Source: an uncultured Clostridia bacterium
GTDB taxonomy: Bacteria > Bacillota_A > Clostridia > TANB77 > CAG-508
Reading direction: 5' to 3'
Assembly (NCBI GenBank): GCA_948852375.1
Contig: CAQOYX010000030.1
Location: 1-17,379 of the forward strand
DNA length: 17,379 nt
Both the position numbers and the translations under genes were made by a program. The notes under the pieces were generated by a model. That model was not told where the DNA came from and searched no databases. It saw only the letters and a program-made list of their open reading frames with translations. This document shows, piece after piece, positions 7,529-14,505 of this stretch (position 1 is its first letter; each line of letters starts with the position of its first letter).

Positions 7529-9372
7529 TTACAAATCAAAGTTATTTGGCTGTACATTTACAGTATTATAATTCGTATATATTACCATACCAGGTTTAGA
7601 ATTAGAAGGCTTTTTTACATACCTTACGTATGTGTAATCTACAGGTACATTAGATGAGTTAGATGCTTTGCTATGAAATGCAGCAATACTTGCACATTTA
7701 TTTATTAATTCCTGTTCTATTTCATTACCATTTGTTTTTAAAATAACATGGCTACCATGAATATCTTTTGTATGGAACCATAAATCATTATTATGTGCAA
7801 ATTTTAATGTTAGATAATCATTTTGTTTATTGTTTTTTCCGATATATATTGTGTAACCATCTAAAGTATAAGGTATAGGTAAAAATGCATCTTCAGATTG
7901 TTTCTTTTTTAATGATTTATTTGTTTTATTTTTCTTAACCATGGAATTGTTAATTTTTAAAGTATCTTTGAATATTATATTTTCAGATATTTCTTCATAT
8001 ATTGCATGAATATCAGAAATATTTTTGGCATTTTCTAGTTCATAAATTATGCTTTCAATATAATCTATTTCGTTTGCAGTATCCTTTTTTTGCTCATTTA
8101 CTATCAAACATGCATTTTTTAGTTTATTATATTTTTTAAAGTATTTTTTAGCATTATATGCAGGGGATATTGTTTTATCTAAAGGTATTGTAATTAAGGT
8201 ATTATTAGTATAATAATTTTCTAATTCTATTTTATCTATATTTTTGTTATTATCTATTTTATATAAATTAGCTATAATCAATTCTCCATATAGTTTATAT
8301 TTGTCCATATTACTGCACTCTTCAAGTTTTTTGTTCATATTATTAAGTCTAGAGGTATATTTTTTTAATTCTGCTAGAATGAGTTTCAAAATACTGTTTC
8401 TATATGTTACAAATTCTTCTGTTAATTCTTTTTTTGAATAAAAGTCATCTATAAAGAAATTAACATTAAGAAAATTATTATTTGTAGTGGTATCTATTAC
8501 ATAATCTAGTTTGTTCTTAATACTATAAAATGTGCAATAAAGATGTGAAGAGTTTATAATATTTTTCATCTCAATATACAATATTTCAAGTTCTTGTTTA
8601 GAAAGATTAACATCTGATAAATTTAACTTTTGCAATAAGTAATATAAAAAAGTTTTACTTATACCTGTAAAAGTATTTATAATGGCATAGATACAGTCAG
8701 TAGTATCAATAATGTGTTTGTTAACATTAAAATATTCATTAGGAGAAATAGGTGTATGCACATTTTCATTAAAATCATTATTAAAAGGTAATCTTTCATT
8801 TAAAGATACATAAGAAAAGATTGTTTTATAAAATTCTTCATAAGAGTTAATTTTTAAAAAACTAATTTTATTGCTTTGTGGTAGTATATATTCATGAGCA
8901 GGTAGAATATCTCTTGTCGAATGTGAAAAAATATCTAAATGTCTCATACTATCTATTATAATATTATTTTCATTTAAAAGAATAATATTACCATGTTTTC
9001 CCATAAGTTCAATTACTAACTTTTTCGTAATAAAATCATTTAATTCATTAAATCCGAGCAAGTTCAATAGTAACAATTCTTTCTAAATCGTTATTTGAAA
9101 TAGATTTTATTTTCATTCCAATTAAATGCTTTCTAAGAAGCATGCAAAAATTAGGTGCATTAAGGGGATTGGGTTTAGAAGAAGTAGTAAGATGCATACG
9201 ATAATTTGTAGCATCAATATTTATTAATAGGCAAAAGTTTTTTCCGCCCAGCATAAATACCTAATAAGATTTCATTCTTATTAGGTTCAAATACTTTATT
9301 TATTTTACCATTTATTAAACAAGAATTTAATTCATTAATTATTTGTTTTGTGACAATTCCATCAAAAGCCAT
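7529..9372 (-). CDS. rqcH: RqcH/NFACT (FbpA-like) ribosome quality control protein, with two +1 frameshifts at CGG
   Basis: The gene starts at ATG 9372 (MAFDGIVTKQIINELN, the NFACT hallmark; AAGGAGT upstream) and ends at 7529. Skipping C 9246 and C 9056 gives exactly 614 codons, 613 residues, near the family length. The NFACT-N domain contains LNAPNFCMLLRKHL and, at 97-98, Glu-Arg where Bacillus subtilis RqcH has the functional Asp97-Arg98. A helical, coiled-coil-like middle follows, then the NFACT-R domain (YTLDGYTIYIGKN, NNDLWFHTKDIHGSHVILK, VDYTYVRYVKKPSNSKPGMVIY). RqcH binds obstructed 50S subunits with peptidyl-tRNA and adds C-terminal alanine tails. Older annotations call this family fibronectin-binding. 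It lies 51 nt after the thioesterase stop, so the two are probably cotranscribed. It is intriguing that a stalled-ribosome factor itself needs two frameshifts. Confidence 0.9.
9053..9056 (-). other. CGGA +1 frameshift site 2 in rqcH
   Basis: On the gene strand the context is CTT GCT CGG A. Skipping the C gives TIELA-GFNELNDF. Triplet reading stops at once (CGG ATT TAA). Confidence 0.9.
9243..9246 (-). other. CGGA +1 frameshift site 1 in rqcH
   Basis: On the gene strand the context is GCT GGG CGG A. Skipping the C (codon 43) gives IYAG-GKNFCLLINID. This is the only site not preceded by a codon ending in T. Triplet reading stops ten codons later at TGA. Confidence 0.85.
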
Positions 9373-9423
9373 AACTAATTTACTCCTTTTTATATTAAAG
9401 TTATAATATAGTTATAATTTACT

Positions 9424-10156
9424 TTAAAAGTAAAATTTAACAATACAATGAACCGTTTTTTCATCTTCTGTTTTCATTACAATATAATGAGAAGTATCTA
9501 TTTTTGAATAAAAGCATTTAATTGTGTCACCAAGTTTTGCTTCTTTTTTATACATAATTTCAAAAGAATCAAAAGATGCATTTTCATATACTTCTGCAGG
9601 TAATGCTTCATATGCTATATCTAAATAAGAAACATTATGTACATGACCGATTAATATCTATATCTTTTCTTTGTACAACATATGTTAAAGTAGAATAATA
9701 ATCTTTAGGTTCTGTTAATTTATTTGGTTCAGGTTCTTGAAGAAATACTTTTTTAGTTTCTGTTTCATATGGAGCAATAACTTCATCGGGAATTTTTATC
9801 ATGTTCATTGTTTTTGCATCAATCAAAACCCATTTTGTAGTTGCAATTGCAACTTTATCGTTATTAGAATCATATACTTCAAAATCACGAAAAGTATAAA
9901 ATTTAAAAACATCTCTTGCCCAAGTTTTGATAAGAATAGTATTGCTGTAGAAAGGTCTTTTAAAAACTTTAACTTTCCAATTTAATAATACCCAAGTAAG
10001 ACCAGTTTTTTGAATATCATTTAAACCATATCCTACTAAATTTGAATGTTTACCTGCAGTATTTTCTAAAAATCCAAGTAAAGCAGTATTAGTTAATTTA
10101 TTACTTTTACCAACATCACGAAAACCTATTTCAAAATTATGTTCTATTATAGCCAT
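9424..10156 (-). CDS. Acyl-ACP thioesterase, with a +1 frameshift at CGG inside the catalytic motif
   Basis: The protein begins MAIIEHNFEIGFRDVGKSNKLTNTALL at ATG 10156 (AGGAGT upstream). It carries the hotdog pattern of acyl-ACP thioesterases (PF01643): GLTWVLLNWKVKVFKRP, then TFRDFEVYDSNNDKVAIATTKWVLIDAKT. Read in triplets it stops at 9635, at RKDIDINRSCT. Skipping C 9649 gives DIDIN-GHVHNVSYLDIAYEALP, the conserved N-x-H-V-x-N active-site segment, and a second hotdog half ending FYSKIDTSHYIVMKTEDEK and a stop at 9424. The total is 243 residues, the family length, and 732 coding bases exactly. It hydrolyses acyl-ACP to free fatty acid in the cytoplasm. It is probably cotranscribed with rqcH. 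Confidence 0.9.
9646..9649 (-). other. CGGT +1 frameshift site in the acyl-ACP thioesterase
   Basis: On the gene strand the context is ATT AAT CGG T. Skipping the C gives DIN-GHVHN. This is the one site where the glycine codon is GGT, which argues that CGG rather than CGGA is the signal. Triplet reading stops five codons on. Confidence 0.9.
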
Positions 10157-10193
10157 TAATATTCAACTCCTATAAAAAATTGTTAATAAATTA

Positions 10194-10222
10194 TTGACAA
10201 AAGTAATTGTAACACATATAAT
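10194..10222 (+). promoter_or_regulatory. Consensus sigma-A promoter of tRNA-Thr
   Basis: TTGACA at 10194-10199 and TATAAT at 10217-10222 have perfect hexamers and a 17-nt spacer. The start point would lie near 10229, about 14 nt before the mature tRNA. It faces away from the thioesterase gene. Confidence 0.85.
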
Positions 10223-10242
10223 AAAATTTGTAAATTCAAAAT

Positions 10243-10318
10243 GCTTCCATAGCTCAGTAGGTAGAGTGCTACCTTGGTAAGGTAGAGGTCACGGGTTCAA
10301 TTCCCGTTGGAAGCTCCA
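10243..10318 (+). tRNA. tRNA-Thr (anticodon GGT), CCA encoded
   Basis: Acceptor GCTTCCA pairs with TGGAAGC, D-arm GCTC...GAGT, anticodon stem CTACC/GGTAG around the seven-base loop TTGGTAA (anticodon GGT, reads ACC/ACT), T-arm ACGGG-TTCAATT-CCCGT, then T and encoded CCA. The anticodon loop has the normal seven bases, so this tRNA itself is no candidate for quadruplet reading. Confidence 0.97.
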
Positions 10319-10360
10319 TTAAGTTATAAAAGAAAGAACAATAGGAGGAGAATAAAAAAT

Positions 10361-10378
10361 ATGCTAACATATATATGA
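10361..10378 (+). other. Five-codon ORF with strong ribosome binding site
   Basis: AGGAGGAG lies before ATG CTA ACA TAT ATA TGA. The terminator at 10384 follows at once. It may be a leader peptide, or what is left after a gene was deleted between its start and its terminator. Confidence 0.35.
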
Positions 10379-10383
10379 GTGGT

Positions 10384-10417
10384 ACTCAAGAAACTTTCGA
10401 AGCCTTGAGTCATTTTT
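10384..10417 (+). terminator. Rho-independent terminator after tRNA-Thr
   Basis: ACTCAAG (10384-10390) pairs with CTTGAGT (10404-10410) across a 13-nt loop, followed by CATTTTTT. It ends the tRNA-Thr transcript. Confidence 0.75.
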
Positions 10418-10560
10418 TATATAATGTGGAGGTAAATATTAATATCTTGGAAAATCCCCAGAATTAAAACTCATAGGTTAGTGTAAAATTATAGTAGGTA
10501 AAATATGTTAAAATATTGTTGTAGTAGTTGATGCTCAAATATAAAAAGGAGTGAAAACAT

Positions 10561-10647
10561 ATGGTAGAAAGAATTGAACGGAAATGTATAGAATTGTTTG
10601 GTTACTGTCCACTCAATCTATTAGAAAATTTTAGTTGCATTTATTAA
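10561..10647 (+). CDS. Very small ORF (28 aa) with in-frame CGG, doubtful
   Basis: AAAAGGAGTG is well placed before ATG 10561. Triplet reading gives MVERIERKCIELFGYCP and ends after 28 codons at 10647; codon 7 is CGG at 10579. If CGG causes the same +1 shift as in the five recognised genes, translation would end at TAG 10589-10591 after MVERIEGNV. I do not recognise the peptide. It is either not a gene or a peptide whose length depends on how CGG is read. Confidence 0.25.
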   Translation: MVERIERKCIELFGYCPLNLLENFSCIY

Positions 10648-10684
10648 ATTAAGAACAGATAGATATGAAAATCAATCAGTAAAA

Positions 10685-10717
10685 TGGAAGATTTTTTGTT
10701 TGTAAAAAAATCTTCCA
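10685..10717 (+). repeat. 13-bp perfect inverted repeat
   Basis: TGGAAGATTTTTT (10685-10697) and AAAAAATCTTCCA (10705-10717) form a hairpin with a seven-base loop. No T-run follows on the plus strand; GGGGAG comes ten bases later. It could be a regulatory hairpin before the short ORF at 10739 or a weak minus-strand terminator. Confidence 0.6.
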
Positions 10718-10738
10718 ACAGAAAGGGGAGTGTAAAAA

Positions 10739-10822
10739 TTGAAAACAAAAAAATATATAGAAAAAATGGAAAAAAATTTTGTAAGAGTTACAAAAAAAAA
10801 GCAATTAATCATGGAATATTAG
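10739..10822 (+). CDS. Very small lysine-rich ORF (27 aa), doubtful
   Basis: GGGGAG stands eight bases before TTG 10739, which opens 27 codons (KTKKYIEKMEKNF..., Lys-rich) ending at TAG 10820-10822. I see no family. A relic or chance frame is as likely as a real peptide. Confidence 0.2.
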   Translation: MKTKKYIEKMEKNFVRVTKKKQLIMEY

Positions 10823-10862
10823 GGTAAAGATATTCCAGTCAAAAAATTCTGAAAAATTTGTA

Positions 10863-10891
10863 TTGCACATGTTAGAAAAAAGTGTTATGAT
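10863..10891 (+). promoter_or_regulatory. Sigma-A promoter of the ileS T-box transcript
   Basis: TTGCAC at 10863-10868 and TATGAT at 10886-10891 are 17 nt apart. Transcription would begin near 10898, about 280 nt upstream of ileS, the usual leader length for a T-box. Confidence 0.75.
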
Positions 10892-10897
10892 ATATAT

Positions 10898-11158
10898 ATA
10901 TGAAAAGACAATAAAAAGGACAAGGCAGTGATGTAAAAGCTAAAGAGAGCTAGTGTTGGTGGGATTCTAGTAGCATAATAAATTATTTGTTATCACCTTT
11001 TTGTTATTTATCTGAAAATATAGTAGGGTAAATCGGATTAGCTTACGTTATAAAGTGTTAAAGAGAGAAATATGTACGTGTATTTCTAAATTAGGTGGTA
11101 CCGCGGAAAAAGTTTTTTGGCCCATTTCGTCCTAAAATATAGGAGAAATGGGCTTTTT
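10898..11158 (+). promoter_or_regulatory. T-box riboswitch leader of ileS
   Basis: The leader contains AAAGAGAG and GTTGGTG in the stem I region (10942-10960) and the highly conserved T-box AGGTGGTACCGCGG at 11093-11106. A strong terminator follows at once. Uncharged tRNA-Ile pairs with a specifier codon in stem I and, by its free CCA end, with the T-box bulge, which favours the antiterminator and allows ileS transcription. The gene downstream implies an isoleucine specifier; ATT/ATC triplets occur on the 3' side of stem I (10982-10995) but I could not fix the codon with certainty. Confidence 0.93.
11120..11158 (+). terminator. Regulated terminator of the ileS T-box
   Basis: GCCCATTTC (11120-11128) pairs with GAAATGGGC (11145-11153), with further pairing CCT/AGG inside, followed by TTTTT. 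It is mutually exclusive with the antiterminator formed by the T-box sequence. Confidence 0.92.
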
Positions 11159-11180
11159 AATATAAGGAGGAATTATATAT

Positions 11181-13955
11181 ATGTGCGAAGAAAAGAAAGA
11201 TTATAGTACAACGCTAAATTTACCAAAAACAGACTTTCCAATGAGAGCTAGTTTGCCAGAAAACGAACCTAAAATATTAGCAGATATTTTTGAAAAAGGT
11301 TTATATGAAAAAATGCTAAAGAAAAATGAAGGGAAAGTTCCTTTTGTTTTACATGATGGACCACCATATGCAAATGGTGAAATACATTTAGGTCATGCTT
11401 TAAATAAGATATTAAAAGATACAATAGTAAGATATAAAAACTTACAAGGATATTACACACCATTTATACCAGGATTTGATACACATGGTATGCCAACAGA
11501 GAAAAAGGCAATAGAAAAATTAAGTTTAAATAGAGATGAAATACCAATAAATACATTTAGAGATACATGTAAGCAATTTACAATGGATTATAAAGATAAA
11601 CAAATTGTAGGTTTCAAACGTTTAGGAATATTAGCTGATTGGGATAACCCATATATAACATACCAGCCACAAATGGAGGCTTGCCAAATAGGTGTATTTG
11701 CAGATATGTATAAAAAAGGATATATATATAAGGGATTGAAGCCAGTATACTGGTGTACAGATTGCGAAACAGCACTTGCAGAAGCTGAAATTGAATATAA
11801 AGATATAAATTCAAATACAGCATATGTAAAATTCCCAGTTATAGATTCTAAGGGATTATTTGAAACCGAAAACACATCTATATTAATATGGACAACGACA
11901 CCTTGGACATTACCAGGAAATATGGGAATAACAATAGGAGCAGATTTCAAATACAGTATAGTAGATATAGGAAAAGAAAAAGTAATAACAGCAACTGAAC
12001 TTGTTAAAACTGTTATGGAAAAAGCAGGTATAAAAGAATATAAACAAATAGCTGAATTCGAAGGAAATGCACTAGAGGGTGTAATATGTAAACATCCTTT
12101 CTTAGATAGAACTTCAAGAGTAGTACTAGGAAGTGAAGATACAATTTTAGTAGAACTTGGTACAGGTACAGGTGCAGTACATACAGCTCCAGGATATGGT
12201 AAAGAAGATTACTATTGTGGAATAAAAAATGGATTAGATATAGTAGTAACAGTTAATTCAAAAGGTCATCAAACAGAAGAAGCAGGACCATTTTCGGGAA
12301 TGTATTATGCAAAATCAGATAAAGAAATAATAAAATGGTTAGATGAAAATGGATATTTGTTAGCATCTGAAGTTGTAAACCACTCATATCCACATTGTTG
12401 GAGATGTAAACATCCAGTAATATATAGAGCAACAAACCAATGGTTTGCATCAGTTGATGGTTTTAGAAAAGAAACTATAGACGCAATAAAAGGTGTTAAA
12501 TGGTATCCAGCTTGGGGAGAAGAAAGAATAACAAAAATGGTTGAAGACAGAAATGATTGGTGTATATCTCGTCAAAGGACATGGGGTGTACCAATACCAG
12601 TATTCTATTGTAAAAACTGTGAAAAAGAATATGTAACAACTGATAGCTTAGCAAAGATTCAAGAGATATTTAAAGAAAAAGGCTCAAATGCATGGTTTGG
12701 TTTATCTGAAAAAGAATTAATGCCAGATAATGCAAAATGCTCTCATTGTGGATGTACAGACTTCAAAAAAGAAACAGATATAATGGATGTATGGTTCGAT
12801 TCAGGATCTACTCATGAATCAGTGTTAGTAGAGCGTGGTCTTCCAGAAGCAAACCTATACTTAGAGGGAAGTGACCAATATAGGGGATGGTTCCAATCAT
12901 CAATATTAACTTCTATTGCAACAAAAGGAAAAGCACCTTATAAAGAAGTTATAACACATGGTTATACAATTGATGAGCAAGGAAGAAAAATGTCTAAGAG
13001 CCTTGGAAATGGAATAGATCCAATGGATGTTATAAATGAATCTGGTGCAGATGTATTAAGATTATGGGTATTATCATCAGATTATAAATCAGATATAAGT
13101 GCTTCTAAAAACATAATAAAACAAGTAACAGAAGTTTATAGAAAAATACGAAATACTGCAAGATATATTTTAGGAAATATAAGTGATTTTGATGTAAATA
13201 AACCAGTTGTCTATGAAGATTTACAAGAAATTGATAAATGGGCTTTATTAAGACTTAATAAACTTGTTAAAGATTGTACCCAAAGCTATGATGTATACGA
13301 TTTCCACAATGCATACCATGCAATAAATCAATTTTGTGTCGTAGATATGAGTGCTTTTTACTTAGATATAATAAAAGATAGATTATATACTAAAAAAACA
13401 GATTCTATAGAAAGAAGAGCAACACAAACTGTAATGTATGAAATATTATCAACTTTAGTTAGAATACTTGCACCAATGATATGTTATACAGCAGAAGAAA
13501 TATGGAAATTTATGCCACACAAGAGTGGAGAAAGTAATGATAGTGTAATGCTTGCATACTATCCAAAAGTAAATCCTAAATATGATAACAAAGAGTTAGA
13601 AGAAAAATGGGCAAAATACATAAAGATAAAAGATGAAGTAGCAAAAAAACTTGAAATTGCAAGAGCAAACAAAGAAATAGGATTATCACTTGTAGCAAAA
13701 GTAATTCTTTTTGCAGATGGAAAAGACTATGAATTTATAAAAGGAAAGGAAGAACTTTTAAAAGAAATATTTATAGTTTCAGCTGTTGAAATTAAAAAAG
13801 GAAAAGAAGAAGTAGATAAGGATGCTATAGTAGGTGTAAGAGTAGAACAAGCTCCAGGAGAGAAATGCGAAAGATGTTGGATGTATTCTGAAACTGTTGG
13901 AGAAGACAAAGATAATCCTACAATATGTCATAGATGTAGCGAAAATTTGAAATAA
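11181..13955 (+). CDS. ileS: Isoleucyl-tRNA synthetase
   Basis: The protein has 924 residues, complete, with AAGGAGG before ATG 11181. The class Ia signatures are present: HLGH at 69-72 in GPPYANGEIHLGHALNK, KMSKS at 603-607, and the CP1 editing-domain stretch TTPWTLPGN. The C-terminus carries the zinc-binding cysteines C896, C899, C916 and C919 (CERCW...CHRC), which is the IleRS form usual in bacteria and sensitive to mupirocin by family. It charges tRNA-Ile and edits Val-tRNA-Ile. Regulation is by the T-box leader. The 2.8-kb frame has no in-frame CGG and no frameshift. It contains CTT GGA A at 13002-13008, the same neighbourhood as the ruvX site but without the extra C, a useful internal control. 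Confidence 0.98.
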   Translation: MCEEKKDYSTTLNLPKTDFPMRASLPENEPKILADIFEKGLYEKMLKKNEGKVPFVLHDGPPYANGEIHLGHALNKILKDTIVRYKNLQGYYTPFIPGFDTHGMPTEKKAIEKLSLNRDEIPINTFRDTCKQFTMDYKDKQIVGFKRLGILADWDNPYITYQPQMEACQIGVFADMYKKGYIYKGLKPVYWCTDCETALAEAEIEYKDINSNTAYVKFPVIDSKGLFETENTSILIWTTTPWTLPGNMGITIGADFKYSIVDIGKEKVITATELVKTVMEKAGIKEYKQIAEFEGNALEGVICKHPFLDRTSRVVLGSEDTILVELGTGTGAVHTAPGYGKEDYYCGIKNGLDIVVTVNSKGHQTEEAGPFSGMYYAKSDKEIIKWLDENGYLLASEVVNHSYPHCWRCKHPVIYRATNQWFASVDGFRKETIDAIKGVKWYPAWGEERITKMVEDRNDWCISRQRTWGVPIPVFYCKNCEKEYVTTDSLAKIQEIFKEKGSNAWFGLSEKELMPDNAKCSHCGCTDFKKETDIMDVWFDSGSTHESVLVERGLPEANLYLEGSDQYRGWFQSSILTSIATKGKAPYKEVITHGYTIDEQGRKMSKSLGNGIDPMDVINESGADVLRLWVLSSDYKSDISASKNIIKQVTEVYRKIRNTARYILGNISDFDVNKPVVYEDLQEIDKWALLRLNKLVKDCTQSYDVYDFHNAYHAINQFCVVDMSAFYLDIIKDRLYTKKTDSIERRATQTVMYEILSTLVRILAPMICYTAEEIWKFMPHKSGESNDSVMLAYYPKVNPKYDNKELEEKWAKYIKIKDEVAKKLEIARANKEIGLSLVAKVILFADGKDYEFIKGKEELLKEIFIVSAVEIKKGKEEVDKDAIVGVRVEQAPGEKCERCWMYSETVGEDKDNPTICHRCSENLK

Positions 13956-14324
13956 AATTAAGTGAAAGGAATTGTAAATATAGAAGAATTAGAAATGTAA
14001 AAAGGAATATTAAATTGTTATCCTTATCCAATAGTTTTTGTTGAGAACGATTAATACTGTTTCAAATTATGTAAAAGCACTTATGAGTAGTTATATGATA
14101 TAAAGCGTAAAGAATTTCTGAAAACTCAAGAAAATATTATGCTATAGTATGTGGTTATATTATATGCTTGGTCAAAGTAGTGCAAGAGATATGGGACATA
14201 TAAGAATGCTGTATTAGAAAGAGAATTTAAAATAAATGATAATTATCAAAATATATTTTAATAATAGATGATGATCTAGACACTGATTTTGATAGAATGA
14301 AGAGATTAATTTAATTGATTAGTT
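13956..14324 (+). other. Decayed region after ileS
   Basis: Only short broken frames are visible, such as MLGQSSARDMGHIRMLY from about 14164 and IDDDLDTDFDRMKRLI just before 14314. They have codon-like composition but frequent stops and no ribosome binding sites. I could not assign the parent gene, and skipping a C at CGG does not repair it, since no CGG occurs here. Confidence 0.4.
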
Positions 14325-14363
14325 AATAAAAGGGTAGAACATCTATCCTTTTATTGGCTTTTT
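14325..14363 (+). terminator. Strong rho-independent terminator upstream of the cysteine desulfurase gene
   Basis: AATAAAAGGGTAG (14325-14337) pairs with CTATCCTTTTATT (14343-14355), one G-U pair, five-base loop, then GGCTTTTT. It closes the ileS unit or the decayed gene behind it. Confidence 0.85.
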
Positions 14364-14396
14364 ATCTTTATGAAAGATAATTTTGTTCTAAAGGTT

Positions 14397-14427
14397 TTGT
14401 ATAACTTACAAAATTTTTTCATATAAT
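14397..14427 (+). promoter_or_regulatory. Possible promoter of the Fe-S cluster genes
   Basis: A perfect TATAAT at 14422-14427 has TTGTAT at 14397-14402 upstream, with a long 19-nt spacer. The start codon follows 79 nt later. No IscR-type palindrome is evident. Confidence 0.45.
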
Positions 14428-14505
14428 ATACAAAAGTACTTAACAAAATTAAATATCATAATAAAATGTTAGATAAAGATAACCAAGAAGAAAAGAGGAA
14501 AGTAA

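Larger units (their letters stand above)
10418..10860 (+). other. Gene-poor stretch with short RBS-led ORFs
   Basis: I recognise no conserved gene here. It holds GTGGAGGT at about 10425 without a good ORF, a 28-codon ORF at 10561, a 13-bp hairpin at 10685-10717 and a 27-codon TTG-started ORF at 10739. The succession of ribosome binding sites without real genes suggests small peptides or eroded genes. Confidence 0.4.

Noticed and set aside
9400..9418. Direct repeat GTTATAAT-ATA-GTTATAAT upstream of rqcH as an operator
   Set aside because: It is pure A/T-rich sequence of a kind expected by chance in this genome and has no support from position relative to a clear promoter.
6702..10156. Seven minus-strand fragments annotated as separate short genes or as decaying pseudogenes
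   Set aside because: They join into three full-length proteins with one rule, skip the C of in-frame CGG, and show no other damage.
10243..10318. tRNA-Thr as the agent of the frameshift
   Set aside because: Its anticodon GGT and normal seven-base loop have no relation to CGG or to glycine.
12291..12299. CGG in ileS (TTT TCG GGA) as a shift site
   Set aside because: The CGG is out of frame; TCG and GGA are read normally as Ser-Gly.
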